Source: Odobenus rosmarus divergens
Taxonomy: Eukaryota; Chordata; Mammalia; Carnivora; Odobenidae
Reading direction: 5' to 3'
Length of the DNA stretch: 64,000 nt
NCBI RefSeq assembly: GCF_000321225.1
Contig: NW_004451517.1
Location: 558,001 to 622,000 of the forward strand
The notes below the pieces were generated by a model, which searched no databases, was not told where the DNA came from, and saw nothing but the letters and a program-made list of their open reading frames with translations. Both the position numbers and the translations under genes were made by a program. This document shows positions 1-10,424 of this stretch, piece after piece; within the stretch, counting starts at the first letter, position 1; each line of letters begins with the position of its first letter.

Positions 1-80
1 TAATGTTATAAACCCCTCTTGCCAATCACCAAAGTAGTATGTTAGTCTTGGCATTGTAGTAAAGGGAAATAATACAATAC

Positions 81-190
81 CGTAACCATGATGCAAGGGG
101 ACATTCTGTTGCAAAAGCTGTCATCCAGGAGTCGCTGAAATGTCGCATCTTTTTCTACAATTAATAGAAATTTCGCATCTGTAATTAAAT
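81..190 (-). CDS. SPO11: SPO11 exon 8, start of Toprim domain
   Basis: This 110-nt exon completes Asn212 and encodes LITDAKFLLIVEKDATF and then QRLLDDSFCNRMSPCIMVT to residue 248. The acceptor is catcacag and the donor is gtattg at 80. The Glu in VEKD (residue 224 by count) is the family's first Toprim metal-binding residue. Intron 8 runs off the left edge. Confidence 0.95.
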
Positions 191-3100
191 CTGTGATGTT
201 AAGGCTGATAATTCGAAGACAAGAATATTTCCATTTAATCACCAACTAAATAGTGATGCCATATAAATCAATTCTAAAGCAGCTATAGATATAGTATATT
301 CTTTTTTTGCCTTCAAATACATAGACATCTATTCACATATTTAGATACCTGTCTCTTCTACTAGACAGGGAGCCCCTAAAGCAGAAACCATGTGTGTTCA
401 TCTTGACCACTATAGGGTCTAGCTTGATGGTTACACATTATGAAGGCTTGGTTTATCAAAATAATGAACGAATGCACATTCTATAAGCTTAAATAGTTTT
501 ACCACTCAAAGGATACTTTGAATTCCTTGAATATTAGATGGCACAGCAACAGCCTAAGTTAACAAAACAAGAGAGTTTTTATTTTAAATAAGCAAGTATA
601 ACCACATTTAAAAATGTATCACAAAAATCCCATATTTTCATTTTTCTCTGAATACATCAGTCATCAGAGATTTATTCCTCAATAAAGAAACAGTAGGAAA
701 CAGATTTACTCCTAAGAAGACAAACGTGCCACCCAAACTACTTCCTAGCAGGTGAGAATCTCTCAGAAACTTTGTGGATATGTGGCTTAAGCGGCAGAAA
801 GTGCTGAATTAAAGCCCTCCTATCCTAGAGCACACAGGTGTCGTCTTGCTCATTTCCAGACTGCTGTGCAGGTTAGTGCTGTGGGCTTTCCAGGTGCCAA
901 AGCCCAGCAAATAGTTCAGAATTAAATAGATCAGTCTCCAAACCAGGAAACTGTATCAAGATTACATAAATAACCATGCTAAAATAGCCAAGCTACATTC
1001 TACCTGAAGACAACAGTACATTTTTCAAAGGAAAGCATATCTTTGTTTATTTTAATATGACCTTTGACAACTGGCGTATTTTAAAACTGTGTAATGGAGA
1101 ACCCCCTAAAGCATACGCTTATTCACCCTTCAGTTTTATTTGAACATCTTAAGCTCCAAACTACATAAGAAAGCAGGAAATAAAATACATTTCAAAAACA
1201 AAGGATCTGAAAGGGAGTTAAAGCAGGTGACATTAATATACTTACTGTGGAACCACAGGTACAGTGCACTCTGGTGCCGTCTTCCTCCATATACCTTAAA
1301 TTGCCAGCAATTAAACCTTTCGATGTAGATAACTGAAAAAATAATAGCCATGTTTGAACACTTTTTCACTGACATATTTTTTAAGTTTATTTATTTAAGC
1401 AATCTCTACACCCAATGTGGGGCTCGAACTCATGACCCCAAGATCAAGAGTCGCATGCTCCACCAACTGAACCAGCCAGGTGCCCCTCACTAACATATTC
1501 TATACGGCTGAATCAATCCTCATGTTCACCTGCCGGATTACATGTATTTCAGCTCAGATTGGAATTTAAGAAGTAAAGGAGAAAATATGGAAGGATATTT
1601 AGGAATAAAAAATATTTAGTAATTCACCTGTTTTAGTCCATTCATCCAAGGGAATATATTGAGAGTAGATTATTTAAATTCATGACAAAAATGTAGTATC
1701 AAATAGTATCAAAACAAAGCACAGATTACATTTTTCTATTATGATTTTACACAAATCTTTTGTCTTAAAATAAGATGTTTTGTATTAAATGCTACTTACT
1801 ATATGTAGACTCATCCTCGGCACTTTTAACATACAAGAAATGTCATTGATAATGTTGTCCACGACAGTCTGGTTACCAAAGAGTTGGCTGTCAGTATAAT
1901 ATACGTCTCTATGAAAGTTAAATATATATTTTTAATTAGCCATATTCTCTTTGACTATGACAAGTATTATTTGTGGGAAACTTTAATTGGATGACACACA
2001 ACATATAAAGAAAGTAATTTATTACCCATAGTCTAGTCTTATGTACCATTTCAAACCATAATGGGAGTTAGCCTAAACTAACTCTCGGGTTGCATCTTAA
2101 AGGAGTAATTTACCAAAACAAGTATTTACCTTTTGGTTGCATAAGTGTTGCTCTGTACTAATTTATAAATCATGGACAATATTTTAAGAATTAGGGCTGG
2201 AAAATAAGATACAATAAACAAGTTACTCATCATTTCTCTCATTAATTCAAAACATACCATTATCAAGGATTCCAACTACCCCCAGTTACTTTCCGTAACA
2301 TTAAAAAAATTATCTTTCCAAAATAGAAGCACTGAGTACAGAATAATAATTTCCTGAAGGATCAAATAAATTGCTGTCTGAACAGCAAAACTGAGAGAAT
2401 ACTTTTCTACTGAATCATGTACCCTGAAAATTTATTTTGGAATTATAATCTGCTTCCATGATTACTGACAATGAAAAATTCTGTAACTTTATTTCAGGTG
2501 TAAGGGTGGTCTATTAAAGAACAACTAAAATTATTCAACTAGGAACAACTAAACCCAGAAAGTAACCAAACTTATTTATTTTATTACTAAAAGCTAAGAA
2601 AGATTAATTTACCAAAATTTTTAACTGATTTTGGTGAATCACTTTTGATTTTTCTCGTGGTACAATGAGATACCATCTGAAGACCCACAGAATCTTCAAA
2701 CCTGTCATTTTGTTGAAAGGCAATAAGATAAAAAAAAGAATTAACTTCTGAACACCAAACAACATACACTTAATGTGCTCTACTGCACAACACCCAAATC
2801 CGTATTTCTTCTCAACAGAGCCACTGAAGCTTTAGGACAACTTCATTTATAATCTTAGATAATTCCAGGTGGTAATTAGGTAATTAGCTTTGTGACATAC
2901 AGAGGCACTAAAATAAAGTGTTTAAAATAAGTGAATTAAATACCTTTGAGTATCATGTATGTGTGTGTATTTAGTGTCTAATGTGTGACATTTTAGGTAT
3001 GTAAACTATTTTCACTTATTTCATAATTTTATTAGCATTTTGCTCATTTTAATATTTACTCATTTATTAATTTCCCTCAATTTAACAAGTTTTGAAATAT

Positions 3101-6100
3101 ATTTCTGATTTACCTCCAAAATTACATTAAATGAAATAATTTATATTAGGTTGTTAAATTGAACTGCCAAGCCCGTCCTAAAGGTGGCAGAAGGCACCAG
3201 GCAAATAGGTCAGGTGTTAGCTGCCTGAGGGCTTGATGAAATCCATTCTCCAAAATGATGTAAAATATGATTCAAAAGTTTACAGTTTTTATTAATTATA
3301 CTGACCATAAAAGAATACTTAGTGACTAAGGAGACTCAAAATTACTTTTATTCTGTTTCTGTAACTCTTACTGAGAACTATTGTAGTGTTTTTCATTATT
3401 TAGATTCTACAGGCTGAGCATCTGAAAAACACAAAAGATACAAGCAGGTCGGAGGCTTTGACAAAACTGTTTGCCGATTTTACCTTCTTGGACACATGAC
3501 TTAGCGGGGGGAGATCTACCAGGAGAAAGAGCCTTTGAAATATGTTCTGTATTCCGGATACATTTATTTTCCTTCCAGTGTCAGGATTGGTTGTAGCTCC
3601 CCTGAGCAAGTGGTTTGCTTTTGCAGTATTTCTGCAGAATTCCACTGGTCATATTTCCCCCCTTTGAGTGCTAGACATTCTAGCTTAGCTCCCAGTTGGG
3701 AGCCTGTTTTTAGCAGAACTGTAAGACTTTATCATATGCATTTTGAATTCTAACCTCTTCTGGTGCTTCATTTGTTCTTCCTAGCATTGTTTTCCCTTTG
3801 CCTTATCTTTCTTTTTTTTTTTAAGATTTATTTATTTATTTGAGAGAGCGAGAATGAGAGAGAGAGAGTACATGAGAGGGGGGAGGGTCAGAGGGAGAAG
3901 CAGGCTCCTCGCTGAGCAGGGAGCCCGATGCGGGACTCGATCCCAGGACTCCGGGATCATGACCTGAGCCAAAGGCAGTCGCTTAACCAACTGAGCCACC
4001 CAGGCGCCCACCTTTGCCTTATCTTTCACACCCACTTCTAGTTTATATGACCTGCTTATGAGGTATGTATTTTGTAAACTTCCTTAAATCCTTCTAGGCA
4101 GGGTAAAAGCAGTAAAAAGAATGAAATCAGACTAGAACTCTAACTCAAATAAATTCAAATAATGACATAGATACTGTATTTAAAAATAAAAAATGCAAAA
4201 TACCTACTTTATATTTTCCCAGCTTGATCTGTTGTCTATTGTGAATGCAGGTGCTTCATTCCTTGCCACACTTGTGATGATGTCTTGGATAACACTTTCT
4301 ATAGAGGCAAGAACCTCAGAACTGAAACAATAAACACACTATGATTCAATCCTAAATCAGACCTTTACACTATGTAACATTTCCCCAGATCAATAGGAAA
4401 GTAGGTTTTAGTTTCATTGGTTGTTTTTTAAGACTAGGTAATTCGCCTCCATACTGACCTCTCCCACTAAATTTTGACATGGGCATTGCACTAAAACAAC
4501 AACCGTATTTATAGTGGTTATTTGCAGAGAAATTTCATTTGCTTGTAATTCTACTTCTCAAACAATTACCAATTGAAGTAATATCTCCCTTTTAGACAAT
4601 ATTAATAACTAGACAATATGATTTATAAATGTATTTAAATCTCTTCATATTAACCTACTTAAATTCAAACTTGTTGGCTTGAAATACTACTGATAACTGT
4701 TTTAATTAAAAATGATGTAATATTGGCTTTGAATTTAATTTCTTTCCCAAAAATGCAATGCAAAAATATTCCAAAAGAAATACTTCTTATTGTAGCACAT
4801 CACCCTGATTGATCTCATGCCTTAAATCTGCCCTTTTGAATTTCAGTGATACAAAGAGAAAAAAGTTTAATCACTACCATGGAAAGACTTGGCAACCATT
4901 ACAGCACTTCACAGAAAAATATTAAGACCTAGCCCAGTTTTCTGTGAGCTGACTTTTCATTTCACAAGCCATCAGCTTCAGAAAATGTTGTTCAGTTATA
5001 AATACCATTAGCATATTGCCTAAGAAGGGAAATCAAATTAAATCTAGAAGATGCGCAGAATGTAGAATGTTCTAATTCCCCCAGAAACTTCAGAGCTTGC
5101 TTTGAAAACGCATGTTATCAGAAAGCAAATCTTAAAACAATCAGTATTTTCTAACACGGAGCAATACAAACTGACTCAAAGAAAGATCTTTCATTTTTCC
5201 AGTTTGAAAAAAAAAAAGTTGCAAGGTAACACTGTGACAAACTTGAAAATACAATTAGATTAACTTGCATCTGAAACTTAAACAGGGGACTTCCATTCCC
5301 TCCTTTCCTCACCCTCATAAGTTCTCCCTTAAACTAAATACTTCTATAAAAATCTGTTTGCTTGTAGGTTTTCCACTTTTGTGTGTGTGTGTGTGTGTGG
5401 TGTTTTGTTTTGTTGGTGGTTGGCTTAGTCTTCTTAAAAATAAGACAGTAATTTGTTTAGGCTGAAAAATTTTGCTGATAAACCAGAAAAGCAGATCCAG
5501 AAAAAAAAAAAACAAAAAAAAACACAGCATTTTAAATAAGAATGGTCAATAACATAAACATATTCTCTGTAGCTAATTCCGAGCCTGGTAGCTGGAGAAT
5601 CTCCGTAATCCATCTCTTCAGCACCTCTAACCAACCTCGCCAGCCGCCAACCGCTTTAATTGATTTTAAATAAATCACTTAAAATGTGTGTACATTCTCT
5701 CCAAGTCAAGTAAATCGTTGTCTCATTACCAGCCACTTCCTTGTGTTCAGTTTGATAAAACCCGGATTGAGTGAGAACTCCCAACATTCATCTTCCCTTT
5801 CTCTTCACACACACGCACACGCACACAAAATCCTGAAAGCTTTTTACATTTAAATTGTATCCAAAAAAAATGTGTTGTAAACAAACACAAAGCCAAACTG
5901 TGCCCTAAATTCCCTGACCTCTGAGAATCTTAGGAAACCGGCGAGCCTCGCTATGGGGATGCTCCTGGAACATTCTAGAAGGGGAATATTCTAGAAGTCA
6001 CCAGAGGCGCGGTCTGTCACCGGGCTTTTTGAGTTCAAAATAATAGCTAAAAGCAGGAAAGAGAGTGCTCTGAGGAAGGACCTTTCTCAGGGTTCATGAG

Positions 6101-6402
6101 TGGCCGGCGAAGGGAGTTGCTCCTGGGGCCTCCTCATCCCGAGACCAGGGAGACCGCAAGGAGCGCCAGCCATGTCCCTACAGAGCGCCTCAAGACCCCG
6201 CCCCAGCCTGGCTGGGAACCCGGCTTCTCTCTAACTTCCGAACATGCGCGCCCCAGACGGGGCCCTTCTACCTCGAGGCCAGGCGCGTCCCCCCGCCCGC
6301 GGGCTCCCCACCGCCTCTCCTCAGGGTGGCCAGCAGGGAAGCCTTGTGCTGGTCCAAAACCGCGAAGAACGAGGCCTCAGGCCCCATGGGTGCAAAGGCC
6401 AT
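81..6402 (-). CDS. SPO11: SPO11, meiotic DNA double-strand-break transesterase, exons 1-8 (partial gene)
   Basis: SPO11 is the topoisomerase-VI-A-like protein that starts meiotic recombination by cutting DNA through a tyrosine-phosphodiester link; it acts in germ-cell nuclei with TOPOVIBL. Eight coding exons were read on the minus strand: 6402-6272, 4321-4208, 2701-2613, 2196-2130, 1908-1800, 1332-1246, 553-517 and 190-81. They sum to 744 nt, exactly 248 codons, and every intron has GT/AG ends with matching phases. The start MAFAPMGPEASFF, the RDVYYTDSQLF segment with the catalytic tyrosine at residue 138, and IVEKDATFQRLLDD at the start of the Toprim domain match the mammalian family as I know it. 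There is no frameshift or stop. The family is about 396 residues long, so the Toprim remainder and C-terminus lie left of position 1. The ATG at 6402-6400 was chosen because it gives the conserved N-terminus and sits in a CpG-rich promoter. Confidence 0.97.
517..553 (-). CDS. SPO11: SPO11 exon 7 (37-nt microexon-like)
   Basis: This very short exon encodes AVAVPSNIQGIQ plus one base of the next Asn codon. The acceptor is taacttag and the donor reads gtatcc, which is weak. It was placed because it is the only segment between exons 6 and 8 that restores the conserved AVAVPSNIQG motif and the correct phase. Confidence 0.92.
1246..1332 (-). CDS. SPO11: SPO11 exon 6
   Basis: This 87-nt exon is 29 whole codons, LSTSKGLIAGNLRYMEEDG and then TRVHCTCGST. 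Both its introns are phase 0. The acceptor is ttttttcag and the donor is gtaagtat. It links the winged-helix domain to the Toprim domain. Confidence 0.95.
1377..1486 (-). mobile_element. Can-SINE, older copy, in SPO11 intron 5
   Basis: A tRNA-derived carnivoran SINE, read from its left end at 1486 (ggggcacctggctggttcag) toward a degenerate A-rich tail near 1380. Near-matching 13-base direct repeats (tcactgacatatt and tcactaacatatt) flank it. It is short and has lost the CT-rich middle. Confidence 0.85.
1800..1908 (-). CDS. SPO11: SPO11 exon 5, carries the catalytic tyrosine
   Basis: This 109-nt exon encodes DVYYTDSQLFGNQTVVDNII and then NDISCMLKVPRMSLHI. The two tyrosines fall at residues 137 and 138 by codon count; Tyr138 is the nucleophile in the family. 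The acceptor is tcatag and the donor is gtaagtag. Compared with the human sequence as I remember it, Ile136 is Val, and the later KVSRRSLHI segment reads KVPRMSLHI. The frame is open and splicing is canonical, so these look like lineage substitutions rather than decay. Confidence 0.95.
2130..2196 (-). CDS. SPO11: SPO11 exon 4
   Basis: This 67-nt exon encodes LILKILSMIYKLVQSNTYAT followed by Lys and a split Arg codon. It begins the winged-helix (5Y-CAP) DNA-binding domain. The acceptor is ttttccag and the donor is gtaaatac. It is too short to appear as a conventional open-frame call. Confidence 0.95.
2613..2701 (-). CDS. SPO11: SPO11 exon 3
   Basis: This 89-nt exon encodes FEDSVGLQMVSHCTTRKI and then KSDSPKSVKNF, with one base of the next Ala codon. 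The acceptor is acag before 2701 and the donor is gtaaat at 2612. The sequence is nearly identical to other mammalian SPO11 proteins as I recall them. Confidence 0.96.
2702..4207 (-). other. SPO11 intron 2
   Basis: A 1506-nt intron that is AT-rich on its exon-3 side. It contains a young Can-SINE at 3812-4010. No other repeat or coding segment was recognised. Confidence 0.8.
3812..4010 (-). mobile_element. Can-SINE, full length, in SPO11 intron 2
   Basis: The tRNA-like left end is at 4010, followed by the tRNA-derived body, a CT-rich tract and a poly-A tail that reads as poly-T at 3812. A perfect 17-bp target-site duplication (cctttgccttatctttc) lies at 3795-3811 and 4011-4027. It is in the sense direction of SPO11. 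Confidence 0.95.
4208..4321 (-). CDS. SPO11: SPO11 exon 2 (in-frame cassette)
   Basis: This 114-nt exon encodes SEVLASIESVIQDIITSVAR and then NEAPAFTIDNRSSWENI, with split codons at both ends. The acceptor is a pyrimidine-rich tract ending ttcag, and the donor is gtaggta. Its length is divisible by three, so skipping it keeps the frame. That is how the known alpha isoform (exon 2 skipped) differs from the beta isoform in mouse and human. The encoded region is N-terminal and precedes the winged-helix core. Confidence 0.96.
4322..6271 (-). other. SPO11 intron 1
   Basis: A 1950-nt intron, AT-rich through 5900 and becoming CpG-rich close to exon 1. It contains a (TG)n microsatellite at about 5379-5399, a broken A-rich tract near 5500-5523, and a CA-rich tract near 5806-5827. 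No SINE or further exon was seen. Confidence 0.75.
5379..5399. repeat. (TG)n microsatellite
   Basis: About ten uninterrupted TG units in SPO11 intron 1. Confidence 0.85.
6272..6402 (-). CDS. SPO11: SPO11 exon 1, coding part
   Basis: The exon starts at the ATG at 6402-6400 and encodes residues 1-43 plus two bases of codon 44. The protein begins MAFAPMGPEASFFAVLDQHK and continues through an Arg/Gly-rich stretch to LAS. The donor is gtagaag beginning at 6271. The exon lies in a CpG-rich block, which also creates long chance frames on the plus strand. Confidence 0.95.
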
Positions 6403-6660
6403 GAGGGCCGACAGGAGCTGAAAGCTCCAAGAGCAGGAAGCCCGCTAGCGCCCACGACGGCCCTCCCGGGCGCTAGCAGCCCGCGCTCCCTCACAGCCTC
6501 CCTGGCGGTGGTGGTCTCTTTTCCCACACTTTCGGTCTGGGCATGCGCACACCTTGCCCCCCAGGCATGCGCATAACGCCTCTCATTGAGTGGAGTGCGC
6601 AGGTGCACAGGGTTCAGTCAGGTACAGTCCCACCTGGGGGGCAAAGTGATGGGCCGGTGG
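6403..6660 (-). promoter_or_regulatory. Putative SPO11 promoter and 5' leader, CpG-rich
   Basis: This is the CpG-dense block immediately upstream of the SPO11 ATG. It contains two identical GCATGCGCA motifs at 6541-6549 and 6565-6573, resembling NRF1 half-sites, and a perfect 10-bp inverted repeat (GCTAGCGCCC, 6444-6453 and 6468-6477). No convincing TATA box was seen. The transcription start cannot be fixed from sequence. Promoter status is inferred from position and base composition. Confidence 0.6.
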
Positions 6661-7026
6661 GGACCAGCATGACATGTCTGGGATATTGGATCCAGTTTTC
6701 CTTGAAATGGATTTATGGTGTTTGGGTTTTTTGTGTTTTTTTGTTTTTTTTTTTGAAAACTAATACCAGCGGTATTTCATGAAAAGAAGTAGTTCTGGTG
6801 ATCGACCTGTGTGGCAGACGCAGCGCTAGGCAATGGGTTCAGCTGAGATCAAGGCAAACAAAATTCCTGCTCTTCCTAATATTTTTATAGTAGCCGCTCT
6901 CTTAATTCTCATAACCATCCCAGGAGGTTCCTGATGTGGTCATGGTGATTTTGCAGGAGGGGAGGAAAGTGAGGTCCACAGCTGAATCAGACTGGGGTAA
7001 CATCCCAGCTTGGTCACTTTGAAGGG

Positions 7027-7222
7027 TCGCCAGATTTAGCAAATTAAAATACAGGACACTCAGTTAAATTTCAATTTCAAATAAACAATTAATACTTTTT
7101 ATTTTAAAGGCTGACTAGGTCCCGTGCAATCGTTGAGACATACTGTTACTGGAAATTGTTTTGTTGTTTATCTGAAATTAGAACTGAACTGGACATCCAG
7201 TATTTCATCTAGCAATCCTGAC
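7027..7222. mobile_element. Palindromic DNA-transposon MITE (ancient, non-autonomous)
   Basis: The left arm (ccagatttagcaaattaaaa, then tacaggac) is repeated, diverged and inverted, at 7162-7222. Related half-copies lie at about 49540-49632 and 50410-50545. The structure fits an old hAT-type MITE, but the family name was not assigned. Confidence 0.65.
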
Positions 7223-7629
7223 ATTGGACCACATCCTTGCCTGGCAGATTTGGTGAGCTGTCCCCCCTTCCTCCCCGCCTCCCTGGCTCTGAGCCTTTGA
7301 GCAGAAGCTAGGAATTCTGAAGCCCCAGGGAAGGACTCTTGCCTCTGGGGGAATGATGTCCTTGAGAGAGAGGAAAATGGCGAGAGACTATAAAGCAAGG
7401 TAGGCCTGTGGGGGCTTGGTCCTACAGGGATGGGAGGCCAAGGGCTTTGACCCAGAAGAGCCACCTGACAGCAGGCCCCCTCCAGAGAACTATTTTGTTC
7501 CCTCACTTCCTGGTTATTTGATAGTTTTGAAATAAAAACTGCTTTGCCGTCAGAAATAACGATGAACCCCCTCTGTTCATAATGATGGCTGCTTATGCCA
7601 GGCCCTGAGCTGAGGGCCTTGGTTATTAT

Positions 7630-7930
7630 TATCACAAATACTTGGTCACTGCCTACTCTGAGCTAGGAAGTGTTGGTTACTGAGGACACTGCTGTGACCA
7701 AGGCAGGCAGAGTCCTTGCCCTTTGGGAGCTCACCATCTAAGAAGAGGATAAATAAGTGAACACTTAAATTGTGAAGTTGGCAGGGTGAGAAGTGCATTT
7801 AAATTGGCAACCTTAAGAGGTAAAGATTATTATCCCCATTTCACAGATGAAGAAACTGAGGCTTGGAGAAGTTGAGCAATATGTGCAAGATTGTACTCTG
7901 GTATGTGATAGAGCTGAGAGGTAAATCTTG
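7630..7930 (-). repeat. Ancient L2 3' end plus MIR fragment, antisense
   Basis: About 7640-7745 shows the reverse complement of an L2 3' region (phrases like gtccttgccctttgggagct). About 7800-7930 shows the MIR core on the minus strand, with the diagnostic ccccatttcacagatgaaga. Both are strongly diverged. Confidence 0.65.
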
Positions 7931-9110
7931 ACTCCACCTTCAAGCTGCTACCACGGGGATGGGAGGCACCACTGCGGGGCTGGCTTGGGAAGGTGCAGTA
8001 ATATTGCAGAGGCTTCTCTGGGGGTGGAATTACCCCCTCTGGCCTCCGTTTTCCCCACGGTGAGATGAGCGTGGTGCCACAGGTGGGCTCTCATTTATCT
8101 GCCTCATCCAGAAACAAACAACAGGCCTTTGAAGGGTGAGGGCAAGTCAGTGACACCAACTGGGCTTGTCTGCTGGGAGGTGCCTCTCTCCTAGGACTAG
8201 AACCGTCTGTTTGGTTGTCTCTGCCTTCTGTGAGGACAGGCTGTTCCATATCACGTAGTGCTACACTCAGCCAGGAGCCAGTGGCCTCACTGGATCTGAC
8301 ATGAAATGGAAAGTCCTGAGCTGGGCAGGGGCACAGGGAGGGGATCAGCACAGAGAAGGGAACAACCCATAATAAACCTGGCATTCCTTCAGGGAGAAAC
8401 CACGAGGGGCCCGACTTGAAAGGCCTCACTGTGCTCCCACTGCGACAGACCAAAGCAGGAGGCGTTAGCCGTCCTTCCAGGCAGCTATGGTTCTGCCCCC
8501 CAGGTATCCAGGCTGCACTCAGGTAACTTGCAGGCTCTGCGTGCACCACCTCCACATCAAAGTCAGCCATCCCAGCCCCAGGCCCTGAGAGGAAACCAGA
8601 AAAACAGATTCTGCCCCAAGCAACAGCTTGCAAAGGAAACAGGCAGATGCCACTTTGCAGGGTAGTCTCCCTAGTGGGTCCTTTCTTCCTGCTCTCCAGT
8701 TACGCTCGGCACAGGGACAGAGAAGGGTCACAAAGCTGCACCCGAGCTGCTCTTGGGAAAATGGAAAGCTTTTCTTTCCCCAAACCCCACTAGTGGGCCT
8801 TTCGTCCGGACCCAACCCGACATCCAGAAACTTGTCTGAGAACCAGAGCCCCCAGGCAGGTTGGCAAGGAGCATTATTCAAATTAGGCACGATTATTGTA
8901 GGGAAGGATGGGGGGGCCCACCCAGAGAACCAGAAAGGAGAGGATGCCACACTTGTTACTTTTAAGCAAGGTGGTGTCTTCAGCAAATGTAAATGGGTTT
9001 TAACGTATTATAGATTCTTGAGAAAAAAAGTAAACACTACAATAATTTCTTTATTTCTTGGGGCTTTAGCAGGTGTTTTTCTTTTTTATGTGTGAGGTTT
9101 TTAAAAAAAC
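7931..9110. other. Intergenic, no recognisable feature
   Basis: Single-copy-looking sequence. Open frames here overlap on both strands and match no family I know. No RNA gene or repeat was identified. Confidence 0.5.
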
Positions 9111-9247
9111 TGTAAGAATGATGTAGGCTTTTAATAAAATATTTACATAATTCAGAAAGTACGGAGTAAGAGTGAAAGAAACCCCTGCCCCTTGCAGCCA
9201 CTCTCTGCTCCCCCTTGATTTGTCCTCCTCTGGGCTCTGCCATCCTC

Positions 9248-9575
9248 CTGACCCTGGAATTATTCCCTCTTGCCCCAGGGCCTTTGCATTTGCTCATCCT
9301 TTAGCAGTTTGGAATGTTTTGCCCTTTTTCTCTCCTACTCCCTCCCCTCTCTCCCCCAAATCCAGCTTTGCTAATTCTCCTGTATCCCTCAGGTCTCAGT
9401 CTGGACATCTCCCTGGACCACACTCCAAGTCCCGACCCCTGTCTTCCCCCTGTCTCGACATGCCTGCATTTCTCTACCCTGTCAGCCCCAGGGGTGAACT
9501 CACCCGGTACCCCACAGTTGTACTGTGCCCGGCACACAGAAGGCCCTCAGTCGTGTTTGTTGAATGAACGAATGA
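9248..9575 (+). repeat. L2 LINE 3' end, sense
   Basis: It carries the L2 hallmark ccccagggcctttgcatttg, a central part with caggtctcagtctggacatc, and an end with ttgttgaatgaacgaatga. It is an ancient fragment with no coding capacity. Confidence 0.75.
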
Positions 9576-9704
9576 CCCCTTGTGGGATTATGTCTATTAT
9601 CCACTTGTAGTATTGCACCTCAGACATCTTTCTGTGCATGCCCAAATAAGCATCATTTTTTATATGAATAAGACGCTACTCAAACATTCTGGGATTGCTG
9701 CCAC

Positions 9705-9830
9705 TGGTCACAATCATAACCGCAGTTTGCTGATGGTCAGACACTGAGCCAAATGCTCTACACACAAAATCTCATTTACTCCTTCCCACTGTGTGAGGGA
9801 GAAAGTCGAGGCTCGAAGAAGTATAAATAA
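9705..9830 (-). repeat. MIR fragment, antisense
   Basis: Contains an inverted MIR-like core (aaaatctcatttactccttc and gaggctcgaagaagta). Diverged. Confidence 0.5.
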
Positions 9831-10091
9831 GCTTCTGGGTTTCTTAGAGAGGCATATGAGAAAACTCTGACAGGAACGGGGTCTCTGCTGTCAGCTGCTG
9901 TACGAGATTGCCTCAAAGTCAAAGTAATTTAGTACTGATGAAGAAATTTGCCCATTTCTCATAGCCAGTGATGATATAAGAGGATGTGTGATGTAAAGCA
10001 GATCAATGAAAGGAAGATAAATCAAATTTTAAGAAGGTCAGCAAAATATTTGGGAGCATGTGGGTCATCTTACTGATGCGGGCATGGTGGG

Positions 10092-10281
10092 TTTTTTTTT
10101 TTTTAAGATTTTATTTATTTATTTGTCAGAGAGAGAAAGAGCACAAGCAGGGAGAATGACAGGCAGAGCAGGCAAGGAAGAAGCAGAGCGAAGAGCCTGA
10201 TGCTGGACTCGATCCCAGGAGCCTGGGATCATGACCTGAGCTGAAGGCAGACACTTAACCAACTGAGCCGCCCAGGCACCC
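10092..10281 (-). mobile_element. Can-SINE
   Basis: A full-length tRNA-derived SINE in reverse orientation, with a poly-T start at 10092 and the left end ccgcccaggcaccc at 10281. No clear target-site duplication was seen. Confidence 0.9.
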
Positions 10282-10323
10282 TGTGGTTGTTTGTTTTGAG
10301 AGAGAGAGAGAGAGTGCTATAAT

Positions 10324-10327
<4 letters not shown>

Positions 10328-10366
<39 letters not shown>
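10328..10366. repeat. (CA)n microsatellite at an assembly gap
   Basis: About 19 CA units, followed by a C-rich run that leads directly into unresolved bases. Confidence 0.9.
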
Positions 10367-10368
<2 letters not shown>

Positions 10369-10374
10369 CCACCA

Positions 10375-10424
10375 NNNNNNNNNNNNNNNNNNNNNNNNNN
10401 NNNNNNNNNNNNNNNNNNNNNNNN
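10375..10424. other. Assembly gap of 50 N
   Basis: Fifty unresolved bases directly after the CA microsatellite. The round number suggests a placeholder of unknown true length. Confidence 0.98.

Larger units (their letters stand above)
191..2129 (-). other. SPO11 introns 4-7
   Basis: This range holds intron 7 (191-516), intron 6 (554-1245), intron 5 (1333-1799) and intron 4 (1909-2129), with exons 5-7 between them. The introns are AT-rich. Apart from one old Can-SINE in intron 5, I recognise no repeats, RNA genes or extra exons in them. Confidence 0.8.
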
